Shown here one piece after another: positions 10,784 through 23,589 of a DNA stretch of 64,000 nucleotides. The notes beneath the pieces are model-generated. The model was not told the DNA's origin. It ran no database searches and saw nothing but the letters and a program-made list of their open reading frames with translations. Position 1 is the stretch's first letter, and the number at the start of each line of letters is the position of its first letter. Made by a program: the position numbers and the translations under genes. Source of the stretch: Celoporthe dispersa (Eukaryota; Ascomycota; Sordariomycetes; Diaporthales; Cryphonectriaceae); the NCBI GenBank assembly GCA_016584495.1, contig WAID01000008.1:682001-746000 (forward strand). The letters run 5' to 3'.

Positions 10784-11702
10784 TTGTATCGTCTGGTGAC
10801 TGCATGACCGCTCGAGAGGAGTGAAAGCTCGGCTCGGGGGTTTCCAGCAATTTATTCATAAGCATATTGTTATGACTCATCTAATATGCTAAGCCAAAAT
10901 GATAAGTTTTAGTCAGCTTAATGCCAGGGAAAGGGGAGCATTGATTGGGAATGGAGCATCATGTTATGACCCATCCAAGATGCAGGTTACAGAACGGGTC
11001 ACATGGAACAGCGGGGCTGGAAGCTCGGAAGACAGATTCAATATCTGAACAAGGCATTGCTTATATAACTCAGGGTTAGAATTGCACCTGGGCTGATGAG
11101 ATGAGAATTATTGGGAGCCAGAAGCATTTGTAAGATCGAAAAATTGTACGTATAATTAATTTAATATTCTCTACTACTTACCTAAATTCTATCTACAATT
11201 ATTATCTTTAAATTTTAATAGTTTTGAAAATAATTAAGTATCTGTATCATAGGTTTCAAGTTATTTTCGTTATAGTAGCTTACAGCACTAGAATTTTGTT
11301 GGAAACAGTTAAGTACTTCCTTCTAGTCTAGTGAGTCCGCTCGCTTGCGAAAAATTCGACTCGCCGGTGGACTTGATCTGAGTGTTCAGGGTCAAAGTCA
11401 CTGGCGCTTGCAACGCTGCATTCTATTATTCAGGCCGATAGTGGAATCTGAAGGATAACAACCTGGGCATGAAACAGGGTGGCTACCTTCAACGGGTCTT
11501 GAGGATCGGGTCTCACATACATATTTGGTAGGCAGTCTAAATAGATGTCTACAGAATGAACCCTCACATGTGTACAACGTTCCTCAAGCTGCGAGTTCTG
11601 GTGCACAACTTTGAAGTTGCGTAGTAGACGAACTTATCCTCAAACGACAAGTTTTCAGCTAGTCCGTTTCAGCCATGACTAGAGCCTCGTCCTAGAATTC
11701 AC
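10784..11702. other. Intergenic region with LTR-like pieces
   Basis: A diverged start motif (TTGTTATGACTCATCTAATATGC) is at 10868 and a fuller copy begins at 10962. From 11140 to 11330 the DNA is A+T-rich. No gene seen. Confidence 0.5.
10962..11130 (+). repeat. LTR-like fragment upstream of HET gene 2
   Basis: Begins ATGTTATGACCCATCCAAGATGC and contains GGTCACATGGAACAGCGG and GCTTATATAAC, matching 168-300 and the first part of 23028-23440. Confidence 0.6.
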
Positions 11703-13065
11703 TCAACCACAAATGTCTTTTTGGACGTGGACCGGCCGAAGGGGTGTCATATCGTGGGACTCTTGACATGACTTGCCTGGAATTCCAACAGACGTGCTTA
11801 CCATATTGACGTGGTTGCCGCTGTATGATGCGTTCTCGATGTCCGCATACGATGGATTGTTTCTGCTTCCGAACAACCTGCGTAGAGAGCTCAATGCGAA
11901 AAGTTTACAGGTTGGTTGAGTTCCGTTGACGTGCAGCTTCGAGAAATTGAAGAGACTGTAAGCCGTAGGAAGACAGGCACAAACAATCGATAGATCCATT
12001 TCCACGCCTGTCCAAACTGCGGACGAACTGATGGTGTCTATGTAGGATGTGTGAATGAAGAGAGTGGAGAATTTGGAGAGGTTCAATTTCTTGAGTGGGA
12101 GAGAACGTACAAGTAGTATCTGCTAGGTCAATGGTACAGAGATAGACGATTCGCAGGATGCTCGCTATGATGACACTAGCAGGATATGAGGTCAGATCCA
12201 TTGAGATGATTTGACACAAGTTTTGTAGCGGAAAGAGGTATTGTCACTGACAAGGCTCCAAGCAAGAACACACCCTGGAGGAGGAGCTTTCGTTTCCTGG
12301 ACATGTGCAGCTTCTGCACCTTGGCCTGAGGAATGGCCAGGATGGTGATATCAAGACAGATGTTGACGGCCGCCAAGGAGATCCAGAAAGCCATATTGTG
12401 GATACTCGTGTGCGCTTCAGTGACGTTCCATTGCGCTTGAAACGGATGGTCGGCGAATATAAGACTTAAGACGGCGGCTATGCAGTAACCAAATACAAAA
12501 AAGCCCACAATGCGTAATCCGCGTAGGAGATTGATGTCCACAGAGAAGATACGGCTGTAAAAAAGCAGGACCGAAGCTTTTGATAAAGCGACACTGGTGT
12601 TGTAAAGCGTCTGTTCTACTAGCATAATCTGTCAAAGGGACATTGGGTTAATGATTCTAAATGTACAAAAGCCCTGAGGCCACTCACCTTGCTAAATTTG
12701 TCCAATTCATCCACGGTATACTGGGTGATATGATAGCCAGCGTACGTATTCGCAATACCGGCACACAGGTATCCGTAGGCGCATGATATCGCGGCGAGGA
12801 TGACCCAATCGTCCCACCAGAGCCTCTTTTGGCTACGATCCAATCTGCTGCGTTGGATAAAGCGTAGCAAGACAAAGATCGACGCCAGAAAGAGCATCAC
12901 AGACACCACCGATAGGTAGGTGATATGTGTCGAGGTGATCTTGTTGGGATGAAGGGCTTGCATTGAGCTACCTGCCATGTTGATCATATCTGGAGAGTAT
13001 ATGCCTGGTGGGCTTTCTCGCTGGCCATATAGAGGTTCCCTCACTGCTAGAGAGAACGGAAGCAA
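11703..13065 (-). CDS. SAT4-family (rhodopsin-like/PTH11-type) seven-TM membrane protein
   Basis: Four exons: 13065-12688, 12628-12252, 12175-12111, 12037-11703, with introns of 59, 76 and 73 nt (all GT-AG). The spliced product is 384 aa and open throughout. Typical family features are a first helix (YLSVVSVMLFLASIFVLLRF), the WWDDWVILAA motif, LYNTSVALSKASVLLFYSRIF, and SSSAVWTGVEMDLSIVCACLP near the last helices. It sits in the plasma membrane with a cytosolic C-terminal tail. Family members range from orphan membrane proteins to receptors such as Pth11; nothing here fixes a ligand. The last exon could be shortened by a further intron near GTAAGC at the NHVNM codons. Confidence 0.85.
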
Positions 13066-14929
13066 GTACGTAGAAAACTCGGGAGAGAGAGGCGTCGGAG
13101 CGGGACTTAACAGATAACGTATGAAAGATATGCTACCTACTTAAAAACATTGTCCTAGGCACGCATGCCACGCGGTTGTTGTCCGAAGAGCTAAAGAGCA
13201 AGAGCACACAGATCCAAAAAAAAAAAAAACAAAAAAAAACAGGAATAGAACTATTCCTGGATAAAACTAGACCAGGATTGCAGGTTTGAGTGCCTGATCA
13301 CAAGGACTGCCGTCCTACATGTGAACATTGAATGCAGTGAATAAGCGCAGACTCCAACGACTCCTTCCTGTGTACTATCCGAGTGCTGTAGTTCTTAGCC
13401 TCCAGGCTGCAAAACGCCTTAACGGCCTCAGCATCTGCAGTCAGCATTGCCACATGTACTAAACCGTAGACCTGCATTCCGATTGGAGATTCAGAGAAGA
13501 GGCGGGATTATCAGCCCAGCAAGGGAAGCATTATATGGTTGGTAGCCTTATCCCTCACCATTGCATCGTTATCAATAACTTGCTCATGGGCACCAGGCTT
13601 CCTAGCTTACTACGACAGGAGCGGAGGTAGGTGGTAAGCGCAGCTAGCGACCTACGGAGACATTTAAACCTTAATAAACTACGCTGGTTCAAGAACGTCG
13701 TGATGGATCATGACTGCATTAGTATCCGCGCCCACGTGCTGACTGTCTTGGGTGCTCCCCCATCCCCCTTCAAATAACCGTCCAGACGACAGAATTACCG
13801 ATGCGTAGTCAGTTAGGACCCTAGCATCGGAAACTGGCAGGATCGCTACGGTACGCACCCCTCCACCCCCAAAACCCTTGGAATCTCATCTCTTATACTT
13901 GAAACTATCTCCTTTCCCCTCGTAAGAGCAAGACTTTAACAAGTTTTTTTCTCGCCAAGTTACCAACGGACAACTTGCCAACAGTCCTCGATTCATGGCA
14001 CTGCTAATTTCATAGCACAATGAAAGTCTTCGATTTATAGCAATACGAACATGCTTATTCTAAGCTACTAGAATTTCGTTAATCAAGAGAACGAGGGTGA
14101 AGTAATTAGTGGCATGCCTAAGGTTTTGCTACTCTTGCTACGTCGTTTGAAAGAGGCTTTGAGCAGTATTCTTTCGATCTCTTCCATATTCGTACAGTTT
14201 CACTTATCACGCTGAAACCTGTGCTTGTCTGACTGGTACTACCTTCCCAGGATTCCAATTTGATCCATTCGCGTCGTACTGTTTGAGAGAGGGCGAGGCC
14301 ACGCAATGGAGCCTATGTCTCATCTGCCGCTCTTATCCGCCACAGACAACATTGGGGGATCTTTCTGATACTCAGCTAACCCTCATAACCCAACGGACCG
14401 ATTACTTAGTAGTACATACCCTCAGCCTCTATCCTGCTGCTTTCGACAATCAAGGACCGCAACCACCCTGAGAGACCAACGACCCACTCCCACCACCATT
14501 GGCCAACAGAGACCCGTCTCAGTCATCCGTTCGCCCCACACCACGAAAGGCTCTCGTGGGGTGGGGTGGGGCGGTTGCGGATGTTGTCGGTAGATTCAAG
14601 GCATACGGCACATACAAAGAAGCCTAGCTACTCGAAGTGCATGGAATAGATCCTGGCGATCATCAGCACAAGATACCTAGGTACTTAGTAGGCAACGTAA
14701 TCTGCAACACTACGGTACTTCTGCCGGGGTTGTTGGCCTTCAGGCTTCGGCTCACTACCCTAGTGCTCACGATATGCATACGGCGGTACAGAGTGGTCGA
14801 TGTATCAAAACTCGGAACTTGGGTGATTGCGCTTATCACGCCCAACGTTCAGCCTCGAATCCGCATGATTGAGCTCAATTACCACCTCATTACCTACTAC
14901 CATTCAGCCTGCTTAGCATCGATGCTATC
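13066..14929. other. Intergenic region
   Basis: Contains an A-rich run at 13217-13240 and an imperfect G/C-rich inverted repeat at 14530-14571 (CGCCCCACACCACGA against TCGTGGGGTGGGG...GCG). Short open frames at 14118-14471 have no recognisable content. Confidence 0.4.
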
Positions 14930-15160
14930 ATGCTCCAAGCTCAGAGCGCCTTACGTTTTGAGGGTCAGTCTCTTCCCAACGCTCGCAAGGACCTGGATAG
15001 CTGCGCGGCTGATATGGAACGCACTGCTTGGATTGTGGACTATCTGCGCAATTGCTTCTACAACGATGCCCGCGCCCTACTCGACGAGACCCAGGGCTAC
15101 CCAACGTATTCGAGGCAGAAATCTAAGCGCTCCAAAAATCCTGCTGTGCAGCCAAATTAG
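14930..15160 (+). CDS. Small hypothetical ORF (76 aa)
   Basis: The frame has a plausible protein composition (MERTAWIVDYLRNCFYNDAR) and ends in a basic KQKSKRSKN-like tail, but there is no homology I recognise, no intron signal and no conserved context. It abuts the 3' end of the methyltransferase pseudogene on the other strand. It may be chance. Confidence 0.2.
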   Translation: MLQAQSALRFEGQSLPNARKDLDSCAADMERTAWIVDYLRNCFYNDARALLDETQGYPTYSRQKSKRSKNPAVQPN

Positions 15161-15199
15161 GATGTGCGCATGCAAAGTCTAGGAATATGAAAATTCACC

Positions 15200-16081
15200 G
15201 GGACACCTAGAAAAGTCCTCGGGGCACACAAGAATGTCTTACTACGCTGCATGGTTGCACATCCCTTTTCTTTATATTTGCGGCCAACCACTATCCATCG
15301 CGTCAAAGTCCAGGCCGACCCCACTCTCGTTTGTTCTAACGCTTGAGACAAGGTTTCGGCCAGCTGCTGCGCAATTTGCTGATTTTCGGTCGCGCGCATG
15401 ACGAGTTCAGGGATCAAAAGGTTGCACTCGTGCAGGCCCCCAAATCAGCCACCCAGGTTAGAGTGAGGCGGCTAATAGAGCTCATCACCGATTTAATGAG
15501 TTGATCAAGTTCACCGGTTCTGTTCTGGGGTTTAGTCTTGCTGATCCGAAACGACGCCATGTCCACCTCTCCCCACTGAATATAGCCGCCAGGCCCCGCA
15601 GGTGTCAGACGGTTTCTTCATTCGATCGAGGATCGAGAGCCTTGGGTTGGAGGCCATCTTTCTGACCAACTTGAGAAGAGTAGCCAAAGCGGCCGAGATG
15701 TCCCTATCTTGCAGCACATAAATAAGATTTCTGATATGGACCATGTCGTAATGCTCGACAAGGTCTGACGGAACATCTTTGATGCTTTACTGCATGAAAG
15801 TGACAGTCGATGAGAGCCACTCCCTTGGTGGCAGCACGTCGGATGATATGTCCAGTCCATCCAGTTGCGTCAACCTGAGCAATTTGGACACGAATCTGTG
15901 AGCCAGATTTTGTAATATCCATCAAATTAGTCCGGACTGGGTATGAACATCGAGACGGGCCACGATTAGTTGCAGCGGAAATACGGAGATGTGGTTCGTA
16001 TAGGTAAGTTTCCACGCCTGTTGGCCGCTTCCTGGGCCTGCAAAAGTGCACTGACGATTCGCTAGGTCCTAACGAGGTCAC
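15200..16081 (-). pseudogene. SAM-dependent methyltransferase pseudogene (LaeA/UMTA-like)
   Basis: Pieces of one methyltransferase lie in order but in different frames. They are a diverged motif I region ending LMDITKSGSQIRVQIAQVDA (near 15930), DLVEHYDMVHIRNLIYVLQD (near 15740), the post-I loop PGGYIQWGEVDMASF (near 15570) and a C-terminal WIVVGRKYKEK (near 15270). These match the order seen in fungal class I methyltransferases of the LaeA/UMTA type. Several frame changes are needed and the usual GxGTG of motif I is not readable, so I call it broken. Upstream limit is uncertain; a basic frame at 16078-16269 may be an unrelated shadow. Confidence 0.65.
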
Positions 16082-16401
16082 GATATCTGGGACCGAACCC
16101 TACTACCATGCTCACGGTCCCAAAACCCCCTGTACCAAAGGTGCCTACTATGACACCCTTCACCCCGCAATATCTGTCCAGACGACACGAGACCCGGTCG
16201 CACACACTCACAAGGCATAAAGGTTCGGAGCAGGTGATGGTAATGAGAGGTAGAAACTCTTTTCATCATTCTCTACCTCCTCACACCTCACACTATCAAA
16301 TTTTTGATGACCTCCAACGCAATTTATATTCTTTCCAGCCTTGCAACGGCTTAAGGTCAATAGAGAATGATGTAATTAGACAGTAATGAAGTTGACATCT
16401 C

Positions 16402-17561
16402 TTACGTTTGCGATCCATTGATATGCTGCTGTCCAGACCACAGCTCGCTCACCCTATACACCCGGTCAGACGACAACTCGCTCGCTCCATGTGAGCTTTG
16501 CAGCTCAATAGGTGTCGCGAGGTTATGCGGCGGCGTTCGGCTAGGTTGCTGCTTTGGCCTCTCTTCTGTTTCAGGGTTTTCTCGATATTGTAGTCCTTTC
16601 CGATAGTTTCGCCGTTTCGAGCGCCATAGAAAGAACGTCGCACTGGCAATAAAAAGTGTTCCTGCAATACTGCCGATTATAGATCCAGCCAACACTCCTA
16701 TAGATATCTCTGCAGAGTTTATGTTTCCTTTGCCAGCAATTGATTTTTGTCTCAGCAGCCAGAGATGAAGTAGTAGACGATATCCTCGTGCCCAGGTCTG
16801 AGCTTTGCCAATTGATCTGGATCATCTGGGCTGATATGATCAGAGAACTGATTGTCTTTGTCGTCGTTGAGTAAGAAGTGAATCCAGATGTTGTAGATGT
16901 TGAAGTAAGCGATACAATCCCCGGATAAGTTGCTATTGAGGGGATAAGATTGCTTGAAGAGTCGCACCAGCCTGTTATAACTGAAGTTGACTGAGCTGTT
17001 GAAGAACAAGACTGGCCTGCTATCAAAGAGTTGTAACAGGTATATCCACTAGCACCCGCGATATTGATTAATTAGAGCCAAGTAGGTATCAGTGAGGAAG
17101 AGTAGTAAATAAAATAACGAAGGGAGAAAGGCTTATATACGGGCAGATGCAGGTCGAGCTTTCAAAAGAATTAGGATAAGAACGAACCTTGGACAACAAC
17201 CAACCGCAGTTTCTCCCTCAACAAGCGTAAACTGTAGAGGCCACTCAGCCTGTCCGCCTGCAGTAGCTGAACATGCTGTACTATATCCTGCTGGGCAAAC
17301 TAAGCCAGGAGAATAAAATCCCCATCCTTTATATGGGGTAGAAGGGGGCTGTGCGCCCGCAGTCGTCGGTGGCCAGCACTCCGTTGCATCTGTTATACCA
17401 TTGCCGGCAGGACCAAGGCATGTCTGCCCTATCCATCCTATTCCCACACCAGTGTTTTGCCCAATAGCAATGTATAAGCATGATGACGGAGGTGTAAAAG
17501 TTGTGGTAAGAGGACCAAGGATGGTGCGTGGTTGATTTACGAGATCAATAGTCGTCGTCAT
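16402..17561 (-). CDS. Fungal single-pass cell-surface protein, one frameshift
   Basis: N-terminal ectodomain with a pattern common in fungal surface proteins (LGPLTTTFTPPSSC, then WGFYSPGLVCPAGY, then GETAVGCCP). An intron at 17049-17187 follows (GTTCGT...CTAG), then SGYTCYN and a Ser/Thr-rich stretch. A transmembrane helix (GVLAGSIIGSIAGTLFIASATFFLW) and a short cytosolic tail rich in Glu and Ser complete it. The T5 run at 16744-16748 holds one base too many; removing it joins AAETK to SIAGKGNINSAEIS and gives 339 aa, an exact multiple of three. No cleavable signal peptide is obvious at the chosen start 17561; an upstream exon may exist at 17600-17712. Role: probable wall/plasma-membrane protein, possibly sensor-like. 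Confidence 0.65.
16744..16748 (-). other. T5 (A5 sense) homopolymer frameshift
   Basis: The Ser/Thr-rich ectodomain and the transmembrane segment are in different frames that meet at this run. Confidence 0.6.
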
Positions 17562-17836
17562 TGGCAGACCAGGCTTCGTCTAGTTGAGTAGAGGATGGGA
17601 CGACGGCCTCTGAAATATCGGAGATGTAATAGAACATAAACGATAAACTGCGTGGGAACAGATAGCGTCAGGCTGGAAAGGAACCGAGGGTGGTGAAGAT
17701 TGTGGCCATGTTCAAAAGGGAGACGCAAGGAGACATGCGAGAGGGTTCGCGAAAGCTTATAGTCGCTTGGGGTCTTCCATCCCTTGGATGGATGGAGCTG
17801 AATCCTGTCAGCATATTTTATGCCACGTCGTAGCAC

Positions 17837-19959
17837 TAATGCTTAGGTACATAGAGCTGAACGCTGTCGGCCTGGCATTGCGTCATCACCAGATTCTGCC
17901 ACACTTGAGATAATTTCCAGCGTGATGTCTTCTGATTGGTCGGTAAGCCGCGTTGCTGGCGTTGTCGAAGTTCATACAGCCTTGAACCTTGGCTTTTTAT
18001 CCTGATTCCAATAATATAGTGCTTAGTCATGGGTGGACGAAGACAATTATGTCCGTGAGTGTAGCTCCCGTTTTCTCGGAATGAAGCACGAAGCGGTAGC
18101 CATATAAAACAGGCAGAGGCAATACTCACCAATGATTAACCTTGAAACATGAATGGCTATTATGAGACATATGAAATTTCCGTTTTCTTGATTCGCAGAA
18201 AGAATATGGAGACTATGTTTAGCTCGCAGCAAGCTCATGGGGGCGGAAGCTGGGGCCCTTTTTATCGTGAAGGATCGATGAGAATGATTAATGTAATTGC
18301 AAGAGTACCGTTTTGGACCCCCCACCCCCATGCTTTCCCAAGAAAATACCAAACAGCTTTCTGAACAGAAATTGACTTGCTCATACCACCTCTGCGGATC
18401 AGCCTCACCTTTACGAAGCCTTTTATCCAAGTCTTTTTAGATCTTATGCGAGTTTTCAAAACCTGCAGATCAAAACTGGAAATTTGGTCAGTAATTATTT
18501 ATAATAATGACTATTTATTATATTTTGTGTACTTGTGGGCTAAGCTTTGCAAATATGTGTTATGAATGGTATTGAAAGAAATATATTCTCGTTCCTAAAA
18601 TAAGGTTGACAATGAAGTGAAACGACCGAGATTCAAGACGTAGGTATTTATTACTACTGTTTCTCGTTACTGGCTATGTGTTACATATGCAATAATACTT
18701 GGATACTTACTAGTAATTAATGCCAGCGGCGGAAGTCGAGTCTATTTCACGGTAAGGAGCTTAATATAAAACTGATGCAGCTTCAGAACTATTCATCACT
18801 AATCTATCATTCTCCGTCTAGACTCCCTTTAGTGTGATTCACAGTGTGCCCCTCGGAAGCTATGGGGCTGGTAGCTCCGTTAGTTGTTGATCCCTTTGAC
18901 CCTCTCATGCTTGAAAATAAATGTTCCAACCTTGGTCTCACCCTAGTTTCATTCTTTTCGCTTAATTCATTGGCGCTGCACTTGGGCTTTGCGTAGCTGG
19001 TACAGCTTTTGTCAATCAAAATTTGATAAGACTGAGTAGTATACTTCCAGACTATCCTGAAGCGGTACTCAGCCAAATCCTTAGCTGTAGGGATTTCACC
19101 CACTTTCTATATTTTCAGAGTTGTAAGACGGTTCGTATAACCCTGATTTTAGCTTGAATCTACAGAAACTCCAGGCTCAGTTATTGGAACTATCCCAGAG
19201 AATATTAGAAGGATATTCATTGATGTCATTGTGCAAAATATTCGCAAGACGTCTATTCCAGCTATTTTTGGATCAGGTGTTATGCTTCTAGTTTCAAATG
19301 TTTCTCAAGGTCTCATACTGCGGCTGAAAGCGTGGAATTCTTCAATAGGCGATTTGCGAAAGAATTGTTAATTCTAAAGCAGAAAATTGAAAGGCATCAA
19401 GAATCTAGACTCATTAAATTCTATAACAATCAAATCTAAATGGAATTGAACGAAGTGGAATACGAAATTGATTGAGAAATTATTATTGTACATTACATTT
19501 ATGGAGAAACATTTATTTCCTCAGAGAGACGAGATATACAAATATTTTGAATCGAAATATGCTTTATGATATTGCTTTTACTAGCATACATCTAGTCGAT
19601 ATTTTAGAATCTTCGAAACATTGCAAGCCTTATTACATCCCTTGTCCAAAATGTAATTATTATGAATTGATAATATAACTGTAAACTTTATGATACAAAT
19701 TAGATTCATCAAACGTTTATGATAAAAGACAAACTAATTACTTATAAAAGAAGATTGTAAAATGATAAAGCGTATTGCTGTTTGAAAGCCAAAACAACTA
19801 CCAATAAATACATAGAGACAATCTGTAGATGGCAGTACTATCATTCAACTACTACGTAAATATACCTCATAGCATCATTTACTCCATAGCCATGCTCCCT
19901 TGCCCTGGCAAGGATGTAAGCCCTGTGAGAAGTATGAGACTTTAGCACTAGAAATTTTG
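17837..19959. other. Mostly A+T-rich intergenic region
   Basis: 18480-19900 is A+T-rich with no gene-like frames. A 98-residue minus frame at 18807-19103 has plausible composition but no family or splice signals, so it is not called. Confidence 0.4.
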
Positions 19960-21120
19960 TCAAGGGTAGCTGTATAGCGACTTACATCCATCCACGTCCT
20001 CATTCACCTGTGGCTTTACAGTGCATGCGTTCTGTTCTTCCACGCTCTGCGACAGAAGTGGGTTCCCATTTTCGCAAGCAGTGAACATGCAGCTCGAGTC
20101 CATAGCACGCTGTAGCGCATCTCCCTTCCAGCCGAAGACGTAGTCGGCATGCGTCCCATAGCCGATGTTATCGTCATAGCTTAGATAGAACGGGTTCGAT
20201 CCATCTGAGGGCCAGAGATCATTGAAGGGAGTTGTATCCCATAACGTCTCGTATGCGACCTGAGGGACCCGTACCGGGTGCGATGAGGGACAGGCGCCGG
20301 CGACTTGAAACCCGCCGAGGTTTGTGTCGTACATGTGGGATTGGTGGTCTGGGGGGTCGAGGGTCTTGCCGTCCCAGCATCTGAGAAAAGGGCAAAATAA
20401 TCCCGAGTTAGCGATTGTTTTTCCGCAGTGAAGACAAATCAACAACGGGAATCCGAATAGAAGAGTACTAGAAACGGGATAACTCACGCGGGAAAGTGGT
20501 GTTCGGTCATGATTCCACCCACGCAGGGACTCGTGGGGAAGCCGGCAATCTCAGGAAATCTGGTGTCCTTATTCTGGAGGCAAGTGAAGCGCAGCCCGGG
20601 GCTGTTCTGTGCCTGAGCTGAGCTGTTGGTCTTTGGTGACCCGACTGTCATACGAAACCCCTGATATGGTCAGCTAGTTACAAATTAGTATAGTGATATG
20701 AGTATTGGCTTGACTCACAACTGGGAAAGCAGTGATATTCTGGTTGCCGTTGGAGTAGAAGTCCTGTTGAGTATAGTAAATAGTCATGCCGCCATTGATG
20801 CCATCTGGCAGAGCATCATTCTCCATAATGTTTACACGCTTGAACGTGCCGTTCGGTGCTTTGAAGTACATGGCCGCGGTCCAGTAGTTGGAAAAGTCCT
20901 CGGAGAATGTACATGTTGTGCAGGTTGCTTTTGTGGAAATATCACCACTCATGGTTGCGTTGAAAGCATTTCCACCCACAACTTGGTGAACGTGGGAAGA
21001 AGGGATTACACCTGGCTGAACAAGTGGATCCAGGCGCTGGATGCTGCTTGTAGCGCAACCAAACCGGAGTGCGGCAAGGGACAGCTTGGCGAGGCCGAGA
21101 GCCTGGTAGAAAAGCTTCAT
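19960..21120 (-). CDS. Secreted DUF1996 protein
   Basis: Start at 21120 gives a signal peptide (MKLFYQALGLAKLSLAALRFG) ending before SIQRLDPLVQPG. Exons 21120-20719, 20660-20488 and 20380-19960 are joined by GT-AG introns of 58 and 107 nt, giving 331 aa. Hallmarks of DUF1996 are SSHVHQVVGGNAF near the start, GFRMTVGSP at the second exon and HFPACWDGKTLDPPDHQSH across the second splice, then GGFQVAGACPSSHPVRVP. The family is extracellular; function is unknown. A further GTAAGT near the end could splice to an immediate stop, shortening the tail by a few residues, and the usual WL-rich end is missing. Confidence 0.88.
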
Positions 21121-23027
21121 GTTCGCAGCAGTCTTTGGACAGTGGTCTTTGGGATCAAAAAAGGCGACTAGGAGATGCGAAACGATCAAGAGTCATCGTC
21201 AGCATGCTTGCTCATTAGTTTGCTCGACTGTTTAAATACTCAGAGCTGTGAGTCTGGGTTCTTCACCTACACCCTCAGGCTCATCCCGATCCAACTGCCG
21301 GTCCAACCCATCGATCGCCACTATATGGACACAGCGCTAGTATGGTAGCATCAAAGGTATTCAGATTAAAGTGTTTTATTTATCATCCTTTCATCCCATG
21401 GTCACATGTGGACTGAAAGCAGAGGCTAATTGCGGCGGCTGTTTCTACAAGCTCCGTAAAAAGCACAATCTGTATTACTTTAACCATCAAATTGATTCAT
21501 GAGCAAAATTTATATTGTACCAACACCCTCACCAGTGATGGCCCAAACTATACAACCCGGCATATACAATATGATTCATGAAGAGGAATAAAGATTTTTT
21601 TTCCCCCGGCTCTTTTGACAGTCTCTGAAAATTTGCTATAACGCTGGACATATGTCCAGTAGCTCTCTTAGTGAGTCTCTCCGTGCGAGTCCGACCGTCT
21701 ACGCAGCTAAATAGGCTACCACTACTTCCAGGCAGGAGAGAGTGGTCACTTCTTTTAGCTGTCGCATACTCTCTAATAAGCACTGCAGTAATTCTAAGAT
21801 TCCTATGTGCTGATTGAGTTCATGCTAAAGTGAGCGGTATCAAAATATATGTCCTAGTATATGGAAATACAGTAGGTATTGAATGAGAATATCCACTGCT
21901 TTTGAGATCATTGGACTATAGATATGATCGGATACTTGAATTGACGATTGAAAACATGGGAAAGCAGCTGTATTGAAGTGACCGCTGTAGAAAGAAGAAG
22001 GAAAAGAAAGGAGGGCCGAACGCCCAGAAAGGCTGAAGCCATCTATATATGCTGGTTGGTTAAGGGTTAGTGGCCGTGCACGGGCTTTGGGCTGGTGACT
22101 CACTGGCTGTGATAGGCATGCTGTAGAACCTTTCTGAAGCCGGATCGGTTGAATGGCATCGGTCGCAAGGTCGATATATTCGTATTGATACTCTGGTTGC
22201 TCCGTTATTTCGAGCCGCCTTTAGATACAGAGCATTTCAACCCGTATAGAGAGGTTATATAGTTGAATATAATAGAGGCAAGGCAAGCTCAGCGAAGATT
22301 GTAAAGGGCGGGGTTGCACCCAATCGTCTCTTCGAAAAAATCCCCCATTTAGGATCAAGAAAGTAGGCTTCCTCGTTCTGATCCCTCTGATCCAGTGAGG
22401 ATGGACAGCCTGTCAAGAGCGTCAAACAGCTCGACCTGCCGATGATCGATCAGGTCTTGGAAGTAATTTTTCTGTCATGGCATATTGCTGCGAAGATGTC
22501 AGGCATTATGGGACGTCCGAACTGCGCTGGCCATGTGCTATCAACCTATGGATGGTCGAAAGCGAAACTAACAGAGGTTGACGTCTTGATGAGTAGTACC
22601 GGAGCTTCGAAAGAGGGGACGAGTTTACAGGAGACAAGAGATTCTGGCCATTTTATGCCGAAGCGGATATTACGACTGTCTAGTGGAAAGCCCAACCTCC
22701 AATATTATTGGGCGGCTTGTGATGTTGGATGGATAGAGTGTAGGCAATTTGATATCGAGCTACTTAGCGATTGAAAGACTCGTAAAATTCGAATACTTAT
22801 GCAGCTGAGCGATTGCAGGCTGCTGATTACCTGCTATAGTACGCCAGAACTATCAAGAGCGCATGAGGGTAGAGTGAAAGTCTGTCAATGCAGTTGTACC
22901 CTTCCTGTCAAATACCCTTCCTGTCAAATGGTGGTCAGCGGCATATCAGTTGGGTGGTTACAACAAATTTGCGCATACGTGTGGTACAATCGTGGATGAT
23001 TCTGGTTGGCTCAATCTAAGTTGTTGC
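21121..23027. other. Intergenic region with palindrome repeat copy 2
   Basis: Copy 2 lies at 21988-22115. A plus-strand frame at 22442-22774 (110 aa, MIDQVLEVIFLSWHIAAKM...) has no recognised family. A 13-bp direct repeat (CCCTTCCTGTCAA) is at 22900-22927. Confidence 0.4.
21988..22115. repeat. Palindrome-bearing dispersed repeat, copy 2
   Basis: Same order of blocks as the other three copies, including GGCCGTGCACGGG and GTGACTCACTGGC, but with a diverged left hairpin. Confidence 0.65.
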
Positions 23028-23450
23028 ATATTATGACCCATCCAATATGCAGATTATAAAACAGGTCACACGGAACAGTGAACCCAGAAGCCAGATTGTT
23101 ACGACCTGTGGTCGAAGCGTAAGCTATATGTACGGTTGGAAAGCATATTCGAACAGTGAGTTCGAATACCAGCTGATCTTTTGGCTTTATAGCGCAGTAC
23201 CACTTTCCACCACGAGTCGTTACAACCAATGAGGAGAGCTTATGAAATTCCAGTGAGCATCGGTGAGCCACGTTAAGCTCGGGTGAGCTCGGGTGAGCCG
23301 AGGACTGGAGAGCTGGATATATAACCTCACGTTCCCTACCAGTAGATAGGTCTTGTATATAGCTCTTCAGTTATCAATCTAAGTATTCAGTCTCTATATA
23401 TTGAGTAGTTCCAAAGGCAGTGAATATTTGCAGCGTCTATCACAGTGTTC
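23028..23450 (+). repeat. Solo LTR, most complete copy
   Basis: Begins TTATGACCCATCCAATATGC, contains AGGTCACACGGAACAGTG, tandem GAGCTCGGGT motifs at 23276-23296, a TATA-like GCTGGATATATAACC at 23309, and ends with AGCTCTTCAGTTATCAATC followed by GTATTCAGTCTCTATATATTG. The tail is repeated at 63500-63580 and 59032-59060. It lies 140 bp past the 3' end of HET gene 3. No internal coding region is attached. Confidence 0.65.
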
Positions 23451-23589
23451 TGTATTATGAGATATATTGAAGAGGAAAAAAAAGAAAAGAAATACTGAAC
23501 CTCGACTTTTACAAATAACAATTGCTCGTTGTATATCAATTCTTATTTTGCTACATGCGTATTTGTCATCAGCAATATAAATTCAAACC

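Noticed and set aside
14637..15182. Plus-strand frame of 181 codons
   Set aside because: Hydrophobic/Arg-rich without a start context or family; overlaps a more plausible small frame.
23276..23296. Short tandem GAGCTCGGGT as a CRISPR-like or satellite array
   Set aside because: Only two to three units inside an LTR; no spacers, and CRISPR is not expected in a fungal nucleus.
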